From Chlamydomonas sphaeroides (taxonomy: Eukaryota > Chlorophyta > Chlorophyceae > Chlamydomonadales > Chlamydomonadaceae), in assembly GCA_001662425.1 (NCBI GenBank), contig BDDC01000023.1:25494-68421 (forward strand): DNA of 42,928 nucleotides, given 5' to 3'. Positions 10,701-22,300 of the stretch are shown piece after piece. A program made the translations under genes and the position numbers. The notes beneath the pieces are model-generated. The model saw nothing but the letters and a program-made list of their open reading frames with translations, did not search any database and had not been told where the DNA came from. Numbering within the stretch: the first letter of the stretch is position 1; each line of letters starts with the position of its first letter.

Positions 10701-13700
10701 GGAACGGGCGGCGCGGTGGACGCGGCAGTGGCGGGTAAGAGCTCCTTACCCTGGCGTGGGGCCGATGGCCTGCCGATGAGCCCACAAGACCGTCCGCAAC
10801 CAGACCGTCCTGCAGGAATAGCCCAGCGCTCGTACCTGAGACGACTGAGTCGATGTAATCCATCGAGCCGTCGTAGTCAGCACGCGGTGTTCAGCACGGC
10901 TGAGCTCTGGGTGTGCATGCGAATCAGGAGTGAGCGCATCGTGCCCCGGGGGATGCAGGGAGTGCCTTGGGCGAAGCAGCGACGGGTGGCCGCGGGCCCG
11001 CGCGGCCGCCGGCTTTGCGCTGCGCTGGGCTGCGACGGCTGCACTGCTTCCCCTCCAGGGTTCGTGTCGGCGCTGGTGTCTCAGCCCGGGCGCCCGCTAG
11101 AGCTCCGCGACTCGGGCGAACTTCAAGGGTGGGCGGAGCGCCTGCTTTCGGCTGTGCCGGCCGAGGAGCTGCAGCGGCAGGTGCGGCCGCGACACGTGCG
11201 CCATTACAGGCCCGGGGCAGGGAGCCAGCGGAGCCTGCATGCCGGCGGGATATGTTCCCCCTGCCTGCTATAGCCCATCGCTGCCGCCCCGCCGCTCTCG
11301 CCACCCTCGCTGCTCCGCCGCCGCCTGACTTCCCGCTTCGACGCACAACCAACTCTTTCAGGTCCTGCTCGATCCACCGGGGGTGGGCGAGGAAATGCGG
11401 CCGCCGGGCCCCGCGGACGGGCCCGGTGCAGGCGGCGGCGCGGGGCGCCTGGTGACGCCGGCCGTGCGCTGGCTGGTGGCAACGCTGCTGGCCGCCACGG
11501 AGGGGGTGGGTGCAAGGGTGGGTGCCCGGGTTGGTGCCACCTTGCCGGGCTCTGGCAGTTAGCCCGCTTGCAGTGTGAGCCCCGCACCCCTACCTGCGCT
11601 GTTTGACGCTGCCCTGTGGGGGCTTGGGCTCGCGCCAGCGCCGCTGCAATGTCACCCCGCGCCCCGCGCAGGAGCCGGCGGCCGGCGGCAGCGCCTGGGC
11701 TGGCATGCTGTTCTGCCAGCGCAAGGTGACGCGCCACACTGCAGGGGCTTGGCTGCCCCTGGCCTGGCGCCGACCCCGATGAAGGAACCGGACCGGCCGG
11801 ACGCGACGCCCCTGCCCTCACACGCACACGCCACCTCGGCCCCACGCGACGCCGCCGCATGCCGCCGCAGGCCACCTGCCTGGCGCTGCTGCGGCTGCTG
11901 ACTGCGCTGCCCGCCGCGTGGGGCCGGCTGCGGCCGGGCGTGCTGCTGGGAAACTCGGGCAGCGCGGTGACGGCCTCGGCCCTGGCCATGAGCGCAAAGG
12001 TGCGGTGCGCGGTGGCTACATAGTTGACGGCAGCCCCCGCCATGTACCAGCCAGACCCTAGTAGGGCTGCAGCCGTGATCGCTGACTGCGATGAGTTGCC
12101 CAGCTAACAGAGTCCTGGCTTGCGTGTTGCCGAGGTGGTAGCCAGCCAGCCTTGGCGCAGGCCGCCACGCACGAGCGTCGGCCGCTGCTTCCCTGGCCCA
12201 GCCCTGGGCTGACCTGCTGTGACTGACTCCATTGGCTGTGTGGCCACCGCGACACTGCGACGCCTACATGTGCGTCGGTGCCGTTGCGACATGTGTCCTG
12301 CGGCACCTGCAGAAGCAGGAGCGCGTACGGCTGGGCTTCGGCGAAGGGGAGCTCAACCTGCTCATCTGCACCGACGTCGGCGCGGAGGGGCTGGACTTCC
12401 GGCAGGCGAGGCCAGGGCGCTCGCTGGGGAAGACGTACGGCGGCGGTCGGCACTGGGGGCGCCCTGTGCCGGGTCTGCGACTCCCGGCTGTGCGCCATAC
12501 ATACCTGTGTGGCCTCCACACACGCCCGTACCTCCCCACGGCCCCCCACCGCACCCCCCTGCCGCCCTCAGGCCTGCCTGGTGCTCATGTTCGACCCGCC
12601 AAGCCACGTCACGCCCTACGTGCAGTGCCGCGGCCGAGCACGCGCCGCGGGTGGGCGCTACCTGCTGCTTGCGCGGGACGCCAAGGAGCAGTCCTTGTAT
12701 GGCAGGCTGGCCAGGTGGGGTGTACGGATCAGGCGCTGCACGGCACGCTCGCTCGCTCAAGACGTTCCGATGCAGGGCCCTACGCAATACGCATGCGTGT
12801 CGCGCTACTTCCGGCTGGCCCGCAGGGAGGAGCGCTCTATGGTGGCTGAGGCACTGGGGCGGGCCGGCTGGGCGGCGCAGCAGGGCCGCAAAGCGGCCGC
12901 GGCCGCCGCGGCTCTTGCCACCGACGGCAGCGAGGAGCTTCTTGAGGTACCCACTACGGGTGAGAGCTGCGGGTGTTGTTCCAAAGCATCTCTACAAACT
13001 TGATCTCGCCGACTAGTCTGAGGAGGCTCGCAACCCTAGCCGCGGGCGAGCGCGCGGAGCGCAGCCGGCGACCAGGACCGCTGCCGCAGCAGATAGCGGC
13101 GGACCCAAGCTCAACTTCCCTCGCAGGCGCGGTGGCGTTTGGCGGTATGGCGCAAAACATGCTGGAGAACTACTGCTGGCAGCTGCCGGGCAGCAGCAGG
13201 TGCGGCGCCGCGTGTTGGTGGGTGTCGCGCAGGCTCGTCGCAGCCACCACACACAGGCCGGCCTGCGCCCGGCCTGTTCGTTCTGCGTTGCGCACCTCCC
13301 CGCCCTGCCCACCCACCTCCGTCTGCCGCTCCCCAATGCCCTCAGCGACGGCCTGCTGCAGCCCCACTACAGCTACGCCTCCATGCCAGGCGCCAACGGG
13401 CAGCGCCTGTTCCGCGTCGCCGTGCACCTGCCGTCCAATGCGCCGGTGCTACGAGTGCGCGGCGGCTGGCAGCCCAAGAAGGACCTCGCTCGGCAGGTGA
13501 AGGGGGCGGAGGGAGAGGGCATGGAGCAGCTAGCGACAAGGGCCCCAGTGCCTGCGACGGCAGTAGACGTAAGACGCTATCATCATGGCGGCCCTTCAGG
13601 CGAGTACCCCTAGGCGGTCCGGGGTTTGGCTAGGCTTCTAGATTACAGCCCCCTGGTCGCCCTACCTCCCTACATCACGGCGGGTCAAGCCCGCTGTTCC

Positions 13701-16700
13701 TATATTTCTATTTCTTTTTCTATTTCGGTAGTCCGCCGCCCTGCTGCGGACCGGCACATGCCTCGTTGCGATCTGCTGGGACCTCACGGGCTGAGGCCCG
13801 CCCTGCCCTGACCGGATCACATGCAAATGCCTCGGTTGCACCACCGCTGCCGCCTCCCGCGCATGCACATGCAGTCGGCCTGCCTGGCGGCGCTGCGGCG
13901 GCTGCACTGCCTGGGCGCGCTCAACGACTACCTGCAGCCCGCCTTCACGAGGAGCGGCCGCATGCGGGAGGTGCAGGCCGCCGGTGCACGTGCGTAGATG
14001 CTGGGGGCCTGCGTGTGTCAAAGGGGAGACCCAGGGAAGTCTGGGCATCGGGGCGCGCACGTCACACGCGCCTGGAATGTGGAATCCCAGGGACCAAATT
14101 ATGGTTTGGGACTGCCTAAGTGCCCAAGCGGGACGGCCGCACGGACGCCTGGCCCCGCTCCATCATCGGGATCGCGCAACCGTGGCCGCACTTGCCCGTG
14201 CTGGAACACTTTCGGGGGCGCGTCCCAGGTCATGGAGGCACGGATGGATGGCGGCCTGCGTGTGCCACAACCGCACCGTGCGACAGCGGGGAGGCGCGAC
14301 CCAGGGGCGCCGGGGCTGGAGGCCGCTGCGCTACCGGGGCGAGAGCTGCATACGCACTAGACCTTTCAGGGACAAGATCATGAGTTGGGGTCATGGGTTG
14401 GGTGGGGCCTCCGAAGCCTCGGGTGGGGGGCCCAGATCAGAGGCATGGCGCCCACCCGTCCTGTGCGCCCTCCCGCCCTCCGCAGTGCTTGGAGGGCCCA
14501 TGCCACGCGTGGCCTTCACACACCGCTTGCCGGCGGCGCTGCGGCCCGGACCGCCCGCGCCGGTGGCAGGCAGCTGGCAGCCGTTGCGCAACGCCGCGGC
14601 GTCCGTCGCCTCGGCTCCCATGCCCGCCGCCGCCGCCCCCGCGACTGGCGGATCTTGCGCCGGTGCAGCAGACGCCGACGCCCGCAGCACAGGGGCTGTG
14701 CGACACCTGTACGCGTTCAGTTTCAGCGCCCCCGACGCCGGCGCCCTGGCCGCAGCCATGGACGGCCTCGGGGGCTCCGACCGCCCCTGCTACCACCGCA
14801 ACTGCAGCGGCGATTGGGGCCGCCCTGCGGAACGCCTTCATCCCTGGGGGCTGCTGCTGCAGCGCCCGCTGCCCGCCCACGCCCTGCCGGCCTTCCCAGT
14901 CTACCTTCCCCTGGCCCCGCCTTTACCGGCAGCGTTCCCCGCTCCGTCAAGCCCCGACGGCACCGACGGCGCTTTGCAGGCCGCCGCGTCCGGCGATGCC
15001 GCGACACTCGCCGCGAGCGCCCGGGTTGTGTACCTCGGTCCCGTGGATCTGAGCGCTAGGCAGCCGGAGGCGCTGGCGGAGGCGGACCGCGTCCTGGCAA
15101 CGCTCCTCGACACGCGTGGCGGCGCCACGACCCAGGCCGGGCCAGCCCAGGAGCCCCCGCCCGAGGCCGGCGCGGCGGCGCTAGAGGCGTGGTCGGCGCG
15201 GCTTGGGCTGCAGGCGCTGCGGACCGCGCTGCAGCGAGCAGACGGAGGCGAGGAGGGGACGGCCGCAATGGCAGTGCCGACCCCGGGGCCTGATGCGGCC
15301 GCACCCGCAGGCTGGTGGGCGCTTGCGCCGCTTGCCGTACATCAATCGCAGGACCTGCTGACGGAGCGTGCCGGCGGCAGTGGTCCCACCGACGCGGGCT
15401 CTGCGCTGGACTGGTCCGTCCTGCGGTGCCTGGCGGCGGGGCCCGTGCCGCTGCAGCGGCTCTTCCCCTCGCGCCTGCCGCCGCTGCGGTCGGCCGGGGC
15501 GGCGCCGGCGGCGCCGGCTGGAGCCGTGCCTGCGGCTGTCCACCAGCACTGCGGCGACGGCAGCGCTGGTGGAGACTGGCAGGCGTCGCTGCATGCCGAG
15601 CTGTCGCGCCACGGTCTGCTGTTGTCGCAGACCGCCTGCACATTGCACGCATACCTGGGGCTGGACGCGGGCCTCAGCCCGCAGTCGTCCATGGCGGCGG
15701 CGGCAGCAGGCGCTGACGGCGGCGCCGCGCCCGTCCGTGCAGCCGTGGGGGAGACTTACGGCGAGCGGCTCGCGAGGTGCGTTGGGTCAACACGGGGCTC
15801 CTCGAGGAGTGAAGGCGCTGATCCATGGAGGAATGTAGCGCCCGTACCTTATGTATGCCCATGTGGTCAGCCCTGTGTGTCCCTGACCACTCGACGTCGC
15901 AACCAACCAGGCGCTGGTGCGTGGACCCCTCCTGCCTGGCTCCACGCCAGCCGCTCGTCGCCGCCTCCGCCGGCACCTCCGCCACCGCCGCCTCCAACAT
16001 TCTGGCCGCTCGCCAGCCCCAGCCCAGCAGCTCCCGCGACCCGGGCAGCGGCGGCACCTCCCTGCGCCTTCTGCCGCAGGCCCTAGCCATGGCGCCGCTG
16101 AGCCTGGGTCGCTGGCGGTCGCTGCATGCCACCGTCAGCCTGGTCCACCGGCTGGAGGCACTGGCGGCGGCGGACGAGGCGGCTCAGGAGGTGCTGCAGG
16201 CCGCGGGGTGAGGCCGACCCGTCGGTGCAAGCTCATGCCTGGTCCACGTCCACATCCGCTGTCGTGTGTCTGCTTGGCGCCACTGCGCCATGCGGCATGT
16301 CATGGCTTGAGGCGGCGCTGAGGTCCCACCGCATGCGCGTGCCCCCACAGATTCACGGCCGGCGCGGACGCAGTCGACGGCGACGAGGCTGCGGCTGCTG
16401 CTGGCCGCCGCTCCCGGTCTGCGGCGCTGGCCCTGGCGGCGCTCAGCTCCCGCTCCGCGGCCGATCCCGAGTACGACTGCGAGCGGCTGGAGTTCCTGGG
16501 CGATGCCGTACTGCGCTTCCTGGCCACGCTGCACGTGTACGGCACAGAGAGGTACAGTATGGGTCCAGCGGTGCGGAATGCCATACGTAGTGCAGCGGGC
16601 GGGGAGCCCACCAGCCGTAGTGACGCGCTTTCCTGGCCTGCATCGCGCCTCAAGCTCGGGCACTACGTACTTCCTGTTTCATGCGTTCGTAACCCATGTG

Positions 16701-18902
16701 GACACACCAGGCACGTGCCGATTTCGCACGAGGGCGTCATGTCGTACAAGCGGGACGAGCTGGTCGCCAACCAGACCCTGCTACGGCACGGTACGGCCGC
16801 CGGACTGCAGCACTACGTGCGGGCGGTGCCTTACGACATGCGGCGCACGCTGCGGCTGCGGCTGCCGGCCGGCGGCGGCGAGGCGCCGGGCGACACTGCG
16901 GCTGGCACTACTCCCAATGCCTGGAGTGGAGCCGAGCGGGCGAGGGTGAGCTTCAGCTGTGTATGTGCCACTCGACCCCAAACGCCACGTCGACAGGGCG
17001 CCGACCTCTCCGTCCGAGCCTGGATTTGCCGGCCAGCGCAACCCGCTCGCCGGCGCCTGCTGCGCCCCCGTCCCATCCCCGCCCATCCCACACCCCAGGA
17101 GGCGCGCGGCAAGCGGCTTGCTGACAGCGTGGAAGCGCTGGTGGGGGCCCACATGTTGCCGAGCTGGCAGCACGGCCATGCAGGCAGCGCAGGCATCGTC
17201 GCCGCTCACGAAGCCGAGGCTGCAGCCACTGGCGGCGGCGACGACGCGGCGGCGGCGGCGGTGCTGCGGGCCGTGATGGCCCACGGCGCCAATCAGCTGG
17301 CGGCGACACCCGGCGGGTCCGAGCCCGAAGTGACGGCGCGCCTGGCGGCGGCGTTGCGCTTCTGCATCGGGCTGCGGCTGCTGCCCTCAGACGCCGGCGC
17401 CGTCGTGGCAGCGCTGCTGCCGGAGGCCGACCTGGGCCGTGCGCCGGCGGCGGCGAAGCGCGGGAGTGGCGCCGCGGCGCAGGGTTCGTCCGCCCTCCTG
17501 GCAGCCGCGCAGGCGGCTACCGGCTACACGTTCGCCGACCGCCGGCTGGCGCTGCGGGCGCTAACGCACGTCAGCTGGCCGTCCCGGGAGCCCGGCTGCC
17601 ACTACCAGGTAGGTGATTGGGGCTCCCGGGTGTCGGTCTGGGCACATGGCCATGGCAACCTCCACGTACGCCGCGGGCGCCCCTGGGGGTGGGGTTTCAG
17701 GTCCTCCACTCAAGATTACCAAACTCTAGTGCAACCTCACTGACCGTGGCGCTGCAACATGTGACATGTGGCCCACCCCCTCGCAGGTGCTCGAGTTCGT
17801 GGGCGACGCGGTGCTGGGCCTGGTGGCGTCGCTGTGGGTGTACAGGTACGGCCGTACGTTAGCGGAGCGAAGGGCACCGTACGGCTTCCGTACGGCACGG
17901 CAAATGCTGCAGCTGCTGCAGTTGCGCCATCCCCACGCTCCCTGCCCACGGCTGCACCTGCATTCCTGTTCTGCAGGGCCGGCGGCAGCCCAGCAACCAT
18001 GAGCCGCTGCCGCGAGGCGCTCGTGCGTAACGACACGCTCGCCGCCGCCGCCGTGGCCGCCGGGCTGCACACCGTGCTGCGCTGCCGCCAGCGCCAGCTC
18101 AGCGCCGCCGTCGGGCGCTACGCCGCCGACGTCGCGCAGGCGGCAGCGGTGGAGCTGCCGCCAGGCGCAGAGGCGGCGGCTGTCGGTGGCGGCGGCCGCG
18201 CGCCCAAGGTCCTGGCGGATGTGGCCGAGGCGCTGGTGGGGGCCGTGTTCGTAGACAGCGGCGGCCAGCTGGCGGAGGCGGAGCGGGTGCGTGCCAGGGG
18301 GCCGGGGCCGGGGGCGGAGGCGGGGTGCCGCAGGTCCGCCGCAGGGCCGGGCGCGTACCGGAAGTGGGTGCGGGTGGGCGAGCACGTCCCCCTGTGAGCC
18401 GCAGTGCCCTGCTGGCGCCTAAGCTACAGCGGCGCCCCAGGCCCTCGCGGCCCTGCTTACAACTGCCCGTGCCTGTCCACTGCTGGACGTGGGCGTCAGC
18501 CAGCCGCGCCGTCCCCATGTACTCGCTGTCCCGCAGGCGGCGCTGCTCCTGCTGCGGGGCGTCCCGGACCGCCAGAGCGGCACCGGCGCCAATGGGCCCG
18601 CGGCCGCGGCTGAGCCGGGCCGCGGCAACGCCACAATCGCCGCCGCCGCCGCCGCAGCCATGCGTGGGCCAAGCCCCGGCGCTGCGGCCGGCTGCTGGCT
18701 CCATGCGCTGCCGCTGCCCGAGGGAGGTGCCGGTGCCGGTGGCGGCTCGGTGAGCGGGCGCTGGCCCGCTCCTCGCCGCCACGCGCCGCGGCAGGGCCCA
18801 GGCCGGCCGGTGCGGGGTGCGCGGCTGGGGCCGGCGGCTATGGGGCTGGCGCGGGCGGCGGCTGCGGTGCGGGTGCTGCGTCAGGTGCTGGCGTGGCGCT
18901 GA
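7714..18902 (+). CDS. DCL: Dicer-like endoribonuclease
   Basis: Predicted exons: 7714-7816, 8021-8121, 8403-8612, 8897-9099, 9255-9956, 10170-10229, 10463-10734, 11059-11180, 11362-11505, 11672-11725, 11871-11999, 12313-12405, 12572-12714, 12826-12959, 13127-13199, 13346-13496, 13875-13983, 14486-15776, 15911-16207, 16351-16551, 16711-16945, 17099-17608, 17787-17845, 17977-18286, 18537-18902. All phases agree, giving about 2023 aa. A TAA stop sits directly before the ATG. Domain order is DExH helicase, Dicer dimerisation (DUF283), a long Ala-rich region ending in a PAZ-like segment, RNase IIIa, RNase IIIb. It should cut double-stranded RNA into small RNAs for Argonaute. No convincing C-terminal dsRNA-binding domain is seen; the last 20 residues (GLARAAAAVRVLRQVL) could be the remnant of one helix. 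The donor of exon 3 (8612) is the least certain border. Two introns appear to use GC donors. Convergent with the gene at 22492-19326. Confidence 0.94.
7817..8020 (+). other. Probable GC-AG intron splitting the Walker A motif of DCL
   Basis: Exon 1 must end with the first base of the Gly codon in DTGSGKT. The only border that restores it is ACAG followed by GCAAGC, a good match to the minor GC-donor consensus, with acceptor CTCGCAG at 8014-8020. No GT nearby keeps the frame. Confirmation would need transcript reads. Confidence 0.75.
12406..12571 (+). other. Second probable GC-AG intron in DCL
   Basis: The helicase exon ends GLDFRQ and the next recognised exon begins ACLVLMFDPP; the join RQ-ACLVLMFD matches the family. 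The border after CAG is GCGAGG, again a GC donor, with acceptor CCCTCAG at 12565-12571. A GT donor further right would add unrelated residues (RPGRSLGKTYGG) to the conserved core, so the GC reading is preferred but less certain than the first. Confidence 0.6.
13127..16207 (+). other. Dicer dimerisation domain and degenerate PAZ-like region
   Basis: Exons 13127-13199, 13346-13496 and 13875-13983 code the DUF283-type fold (MAQNMLENYCWQLPGSS; LARQSACLAALRRLH followed by CLGALNDYLQP). The 1291-nt exon 14486-15776 codes about 430 mostly Ala/Pro-rich residues where the platform and PAZ domain are expected. Its end and the next exon retain the shape of a PAZ C-terminus: ETYGERLARRWCVDPSCLA, RQPLVAASA, then LLPQALAMAPLSLGRWRSLH and HRLEALAAADEA, which match the Dicer connector. 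The core PAZ is poorly conserved and could not be traced residue by residue. Confidence 0.65.
16351..18286 (+). other. Tandem RNase IIIa and IIIb catalytic domains
   Basis: RNase IIIa: ERLEFLGDAVL (about E1511, D1515) in exon 16351-16551, HEGVMSYKRDELVANQTLL in exon 16711-16945 and LADSVEALVGA (D1618, E1621) in exon 17099-17608. RNase IIIb: GYTFADRRLALRALTHVSW in exon 17099-17608, VLEFVGDAVLGL (E1782, D1786) in exon 17787-17845 and VLADVAEALVGAVFVDSGG (D1880, E1883) in exon 17977-18286. All four acidic metal ligands are present in each domain, so both cutting sites are predicted active. Confidence 0.93.
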
Positions 18903-18914
18903 GGCGGCTGCGGG

Positions 18915-18979
18915 TGGCAGGCAGGCAGGCGGCAGGCAGGCGGTCAGGGGCGGCCAGGTGCGGTCAGGGGCGGTTGAGG
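18915..18979. repeat. GGCA-rich simple repeat and 20-bp direct repeat
   Basis: Just after the DCL stop codon, GGCAGGCAGGCAGGC-type tetranucleotide repeats are followed by two consecutive 20-bp units that both begin GCGGTCAGGGGCGG. Ordinary slippage products in a 3' UTR; no function inferred. Confidence 0.75.
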
Positions 18980-19046
18980 CTGTCGCTGGGGGTGCCAGCT
19001 GGCAGCCGCGGCAGCTGCACCGAAGTCCATACATGGGAGGCTGCGC

Positions 19047-19071
19047 TGTGTGTGTGTGTATGTGTGTGTGC
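19047..19071. repeat. (TG)n microsatellite
   Basis: About twelve TG dinucleotides, interrupted once by TA, in the 3' gap between the two convergent RNase III-family genes. Confidence 0.9.
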
Positions 19072-19325
19072 GGGGTGGGGGTCTGGCGCCATCAAAGAAG
19101 GGGCGGCACTAAAGAAAGCAACATATGTAGCCACCGGCGGTTTCCAATGCCGGCTTGTTCACTGCCGGGAACGGGTCATCGCCCTTGTCCTTCAAGACGA
19201 GGCCGCTTGCACCGGCACGCGCCTCAGCCCACCCAGGCACGTGTAGCCAGCAGACGCGTTGCCACACGCCACGCGCCACACCCCCACCGCCGCCCTCGGC
19301 GCCTGCCTCACGCACCTCACGCACC

Positions 19326-22300
19326 TCACGCGCCAGCCGCCTCGCCCGCGCCGCGACCCCTGCCTTCCGCCGCCGCCGCCGCCAGCAGCACCGCGCCCTC
19401 GCCCACCACCGCCAGGCCCCGCGCCACCGCCCGCGCGTGCCGCAGCCCGCCCTCCAGCAGCACCGCCGCCACCACACCGTCGCCGCACTTTGCCAGGCGC
19501 GCCAACTCCGCCTGAGCCACCTCGGCAGCCACACCCTCGCTGACGGCCGCCTCGGCCCCCTCCTCGCCCGTGCCGCCTGCGCCTGCGGCTCCCAGGCCTA
19601 GCCCCAGCCCCAGCCCCACTCGCATCTGCTCCGTGCGCTGGCGGCCCTCCAGCAGGCTGTCGCGCTGCCGCCGCACCTCCACCGCAGCCGCCCGCCGCGC
19701 GGCGCCGTCGCGCGCGGACAGGAGGCGCGTGCGGTCCCGGTCCACATGGTCGGCCTCGCGCTCCAGGACCTACATCGGCGGGCGGGCGGGCAGGGCACAC
19801 GTTCCCACGAGCGGGCACGTGCATGGGGTGCGGGTGTCATGCACGGGATCGATCGGGCAGCATCGCCCCTCAGCGTGTCGGTGGGGCGCGGGCACAGACG
19901 GTTCGAGAGCCCACCAGCTCGCAGGCGGCCACCGCGTACGCGGCGGAGCCCAGCGCCATGAGCGCCCCGCAGCGGCGCTGCAGCTCCGTCAGCGCCGCCT
20001 GCCTGGCGGCGCCGGCCGGCAGCGGCGGCGCGGGCGCGCCTAGGCCCCAGGCGCCGGGGCGGTAGGCCGTCAGGTAGGCGTGCCATAGGCTGGACAGCTC
20101 CTGGCGTGGCGGTGGGTTGGGGCAGGGGGGGGCGGATGGGCGCAGCCAGGGGCGCGGTGCATGCGGAAGACAAGACGTAGGGGAGGAGGCGCGCTCCCTC
20201 GCTCGGAGCTACGGGGCCGGGGCTCAGCCGCGGCGTGCCGGGTCCTCCTCCGCCTGGCTCCGTGCGAGCAGGGGCGAGGCACGGGCATGGGCTGCACCGG
20301 CACCACCGCCCACCGGGAGGGGCGCGGCGTCGCCTTTCAAAGCCAAGGGGCCAGGACTTGAGGCCTGGCCCTGGCCCGGTGCGACACGGGGCGTGACGCC
20401 AGCGCGGAGCTGCTCACCACAAAGCGAGGCACGTCGGAGGGGCGGTAGCCCTCGCCCACGTCCCGCAGCCCCGCCAGCAGCGACCGCAGCGCGCTGCTGG
20501 TGGGGTCGTCGTCACCGCCGTCGTCGCCGCCGCCGTGTCCATCTTCCGCAAGCCCACCTGCTGCCGCTGCCACTGCGGACGCCGGCTGAAGGTCATCGGC
20601 GCCGCGCGGCAACCCTGCTGCCGCGGCCGCAGCCGACGGCGCCCGTCGTCGCCCCGGCTGCTGCTGCTGTGCGACCACGGGGGCCGCGGCCGCCAGGCGC
20701 TGCCCCACCTCCTGCGGCGGCAGGGCAGGTAGCACGGCACGGAGAGATCCTCTCACCGTCTGGCGCCCTGGCATGCGGGTCCGCCGGCCCCTCACCACGA
20801 GCTGCCCACAGCTGCGCCCACGCGACGCTCGCATCGGCCCGGCCGCCCTGCACGCCTGCATGCCGCAGCCCGCGGTAGGCCCGATACGCTGCTGTTCACA
20901 CGTCCCTGAGCTGTAGCGCCAGGACAAGTGCTCATGACGTCCGGTAGCCCACATGCCCCCAGCATGCGTCACACGCGCTCCCCGTGCTGCCCGTGCTGCC
21001 CGTGCCGCCCATGCCCTGCACCCGGCCAAGGCCCCTGCCTGCCTGCAGGTCGGGCTGGCCGCAGCCCCGCAGCAGGTCCGCCACCACGGGCGCCAGGCAG
21101 GGCCGCAGCCCCGCCGCGTAGCCCCCGTCCAGGTAGACGACCGCCAGCAGCGCCTTGCAGCAGGTGGCCTGGCCGGCGGAGGGTGCGGCGGGGCGGCGGG
21201 GTCCACTGGGGCTCACTGGGGAGCAGCCGGCAGGGCGCGCTGCGGCGTGAGCTGAGGAATGCACGGGCCGAGCGCGCGGGGGATGGCAAGGCCGCCTTGC
21301 GCTTGGCCAGCTGGCAAGCGGCGGAATGGGCAAGGTGTGGGTGGGGCCGCACCTTCTCGGCCTTGCCGGAAGAAGGACCCAGCATGTGCGCCTCCAGCTG
21401 GGGGCCGGGCCACGGGAGGCAAGTCAAGCGGCAGGCGCCGACCCACATGACGCTGTGCATCGGTGCCGCCGTCGACGGCTACTGCCTCTGGCTCGACGCA
21501 CGCACACGCTCGCGTCGAGCTGTGCCCCAAGCTTGCACCTGCCACCGCTCCACAATGTACGGCACCGCCCCCGCCACCACCGCCGCCGCGCGGTTCAGCA
21601 GCGCCGCCGTCGTGCCGCCGCTGCCGCCGCCTGCCGGCGCGCCGCCGTGCGCCGCCACCTCAGCCGCGGCCCTGGCGGCCGCATTCTCCACCTGATCAGC
21701 GCTCATGTCGCCGCCCTGGAGTACCCCCTTGATGGCGTCCGTGACGGCCTGCAGCAGTCCAGGACCGCCCCCCCACTGGCCCTGGCCGCGGCCGCGGCCG
21801 GGCTGCGTGGGGTCGGCGCCCTCGCCAGAGGCAGACGGCGGCAGCTCCTCCATGGCAGTCCAGGCCAGCTCCACGGCCGCGAAGCGAAGCAGGTCCTCGC
21901 CTGCGGGATGCGAGGGCGGGGCCGAGGGTCTCACCGGGCCATGCCTCGTTTGCCTTGTTTGCGGTGGCATGGGGGCATGCCAGGAGGAGGCAGAGGCAGA
22001 GAGCTAGGGCTTTGAGGAAGCTGCAGGCTGCGTCGGTCGATGGGAAATCCAGGCGGGTGACGCAGGCAGGTCGCGGCAGTCGCTGACCTAGGGCGCACCT
22101 AGGACTGCGAGCTGGTTGCGAGTGAGGGGGCTGGCCTCGAACGTCGCGACGGCGATCTCGGGATGCGCGAGCGCCATGTCCGCGGCCTCCGGGTTCTTGA
22201 AGGCATAGCCGATGTGTTGAGCCAGCTCCGCCAATGAGGGGCGGCTGGTGAAGAACTTGTTTGCCTCGCGAAACGAGGTCGCGTTGTAGCTGCTCAGCAG

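Larger units (their letters stand above)
7714..12959 (+). other. Helicase region of the Dicer-like protein
   Basis: Motif I is FLDTG/SGKT (about residues 31-39), split by the first intron. Motif II is DEAH (about 148-151) and the LTASP motif III follows in the same exon. Exon 9255-9956 codes an insert between the two RecA lobes, at the place of Hel2i, containing two strongly acidic runs (DDDGDDEDEDG and GEGEEEGEEEEDG). The second lobe continues with FCQRK, then LNLLICTDVGAEGLDF and the motif VI equivalent QCRGRAR (about 749-755). All key ATPase motifs look intact. Confidence 0.9.
18903..19325. other. Convergent 3' gap between DCL and the pseudo-RNase III gene
   Basis: This 423-bp stretch separates two stop codons on opposite strands, so both 3' UTRs must lie here or overlap. 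It contains GGCA tetranucleotide runs (about 18915-18940), two 20-bp near-copies of GCGGTCAGGGGCGG at 18940-18979 and a (TG)n run at 19047-19071. No TGTAA signal is found for the plus transcript. The nearest on the minus strand is at 18461-18457, inside the last intron of DCL, which would make the two transcripts overlap if used. Confidence 0.6.
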
